From DATBMY01 sp036554605 (lineage in GTDB: Bacteria > Acidobacteriota > Blastocatellia > UBA7656), in the NCBI GenBank assembly GCA_036554605.1, contig DATBMY010000529.1:1-6739 (forward strand): 6,739 bases of DNA, given 5' to 3'. How positions within the stretch are numbered: the stretch's first letter is position 1; the number at the start of each line of letters is the position of its first letter. This document shows, piece by piece, positions 6,227 through 6,739 of the stretch. The position numbers were made by a program, and so were the translations under genes. The notes under the pieces are model-generated. The model was given only the letters and a program-made list of their open reading frames with translations. It was not told the DNA's origin and searched no databases.

Positions 6227-6234
6227 GAAAGGAG
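6227..6234 (+). promoter_or_regulatory. Ribosome binding site of the dodecin gene
   Basis: GAAAGGAG ends 5 nt before ATG 6240, a strong Shine-Dalgarno that fixes the dodecin start and suggests efficient translation. Confidence 0.65.
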
Positions 6235-6239
6235 CGATT

Positions 6240-6464
6240 ATGGCAAACGGCGTTTATAAAGGGATCACGATTGCGGGCACTTCTAATCAAAGCTTCAGTC
6301 ACGCTATCGAGATCGCGGTACAGCGAGCCCAGCAGACGCTGCGCGAGCTGAGGTGGTTCGAGGTGCGAGAGCAGCGGGGCGCTATAAGAGATGGGCAGAT
6401 CGAGTACCAGGTCGAGATTGAGGTCTTCTTTAAGCTCCAACCCGGAGACGACGCGGGTTCATAG
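6240..6464 (+). CDS. Dodecin family flavin-binding protein
   Basis: The 74-residue sequence follows the dodecin pattern throughout: VYKGITIAGTS (5-15, first strand), SFSHAIEIAVQRAQQTLREL (18-37, the single helix), RWFEVREQRGAI (38-49) and IEYQVEIEVFFKL (54-66). Dodecins are beta-alpha-beta-beta subunits that assemble into hollow dodecamers, which bind flavins (riboflavin, FMN or FAD) between paired tryptophans, serving as flavin store or scavenger in the cytoplasm. The stacking Trp (W39) and the Gln expected to contact the flavin ring (Q57) are both present, so flavin binding is likely; some dodecins bind coenzyme A as well. Length is typical, with a short acidic tail (PGDDAGS). The gene lies 34 nt after livF on the same strand with its own strong ribosome binding site, so it may share the livF promoter, although no functional link between the two is known. 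Confidence 0.95.
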   Translation: MANGVYKGITIAGTSNQSFSHAIEIAVQRAQQTLRELRWFEVREQRGAIRDGQIEYQVEIEVFFKLQPGDDAGS

Positions 6465-6471
6465 AAATCTT

Positions 6472-6525
6472 ATTGACCACAAAGGCCCGGAGTCTTACGC
6501 GTACTTATGCGCTTTTGTGGTCAAT
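6472..6525. repeat. Palindromic intergenic element with perfect 12-bp arms (ATTGACCACAAA)
   Basis: ATTGACCACAAA (6472-6483) is exactly inverted as TTTGTGGTCAAT (6514-6525) around a 30-nt loop. The inner flanks (GGCCCGGAG on the left, TATGCGCT on the right) look like decayed forms of the GGCACAAAG / CTTTGTGCC units of the ACCACAAAGGCACAAAG-type intergenic repeats found in many soil bacteria (recalled, not searched). It begins 8 nt after the dodecin stop, so it could also end or stabilise that transcript, but no T-run follows it. Confidence 0.65.
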
Positions 6526-6560
6526 AGCCTTCATACAATAAAACCTCTCCGCACTTCTCA

Positions 6561-6606
6561 GGCGACAAACAGCGTCCTGGACGCAAATCGATAAAGTGAC
6601 GTCGCC
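6561..6606. repeat. Nested inverted repeats upstream of the right-edge gene
   Basis: GGCGAC (6561-6566) is inverted as GTCGCC (6601-6606). Within it lies the 13-bp palindrome GCGTCCTGGACGC (6572-6584). The inner one could be a dimeric regulator's site for the gene at 6688 or an RNA hairpin; there is no T-run, so a terminator is not supported. The rest of 6465-6687 shows no gene. Confidence 0.35.
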
Positions 6607-6687
6607 ATTAGACCGGTATAGGCTTAATCCCGCATACTCTTTTATAGATGGATCGTCTTGGAGTGATTTGTGTGAAGGGATAGTAGT

Positions 6688-6739
6688 ATGAAAAAAGTAT
6701 TATTTGCCATCATCGTCGCGGCCTCGGCATACACGCTGG
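6688..6739 (+). CDS. Start of an exported protein (signal peptide only), 3' truncated
   Basis: The frame opens at ATG 6688, 7 nt after a clear GAAGGGA ribosome binding site (6674-6680), and runs off the right edge after 17 codons. The visible residues, MKKVLFAIIVAASAYTL, have two lysines followed by a hydrophobic stretch, which is the n- and h-region of a Sec signal peptide. Nothing of the mature protein is visible, so no function can be given. It is separated from dodecin by 223 nt containing two inverted-repeat structures, so it probably has its own promoter, though no convincing -35/-10 pair was found. Confidence 0.7.
   Translation, partial: MKKVLFAIIVAASAYTL

Noticed and set aside
6039..6440. 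Minus-strand open frame across the livF-dodecin junction
   Set aside because: It overlaps two recognised plus-strand genes and has no recognisable domain.
6643..6648. TATAGA as a -10 box for the gene at 6688
   Set aside because: No acceptable -35 lies 16-18 nt upstream, so it is too weak to list as a promoter.

Overview
The window looks like chromosome from a moderately GC-rich Gram-negative bacterium. An outer-membrane TonB-dependent receptor with an N-terminal carboxypeptidase-regulatory-like domain, a bacterial archaemetzincin, a LivF-type ATPase and degenerate GTGACAAG-type and ACCACAAAG-type intergenic repeats together suggest Acidobacteriota (Blastocatellia-like). This placement is inference; there is no rRNA or marker gene here. 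No mobile element, CRISPR array, tRNA or rRNA was seen.

Left block, plus strand (1-1568): the C-terminal end of a Fis-type (NtrC-family) regulator, then an archaemetzincin zinc protease (amzA) and a PlsC-type lysophosphatidic acid acyltransferase. Gaps of 37 and 38 nt suggest co-transcription. The acyltransferase converges, with only 7 nt between stop codons, on a minus-strand gene for a winged-helix protein, possibly AlkZ-related. That gene has a perfect TATAAT box embedded in a cluster of GTGACAAG-like repeats (2416-2489).

Middle block, minus strand (5375 down to 2615): a promoter (TTGACA, 18 nt, TTTAAT) precedes a small exported His/Cys-rich protein and then a 727-residue TonB-dependent receptor of the ZnuD-like type. 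Together they read as a metal (probably zinc) uptake locus: the receptor takes up the metal and the small protein may bind it in the periplasm. No recognisable Zur operator was found.

Right block, plus strand (5412-6739): a promoter drives a LivF-like ABC ATPase, best started at a TTG codon behind a GGAGG, followed 34 nt later by a dodecin (flavin-binding dodecamer). Next comes a 54-bp palindromic element with perfect 12-bp arms and a further hairpin, then the first 17 codons of an exported protein cut by the window edge. The genes are mostly ordinary families. The most interesting points are the putative zinc locus with its unrecognised small partner protein, the two intergenic repeat elements, and the neighbourhoods of the archaemetzincin and dodecin.
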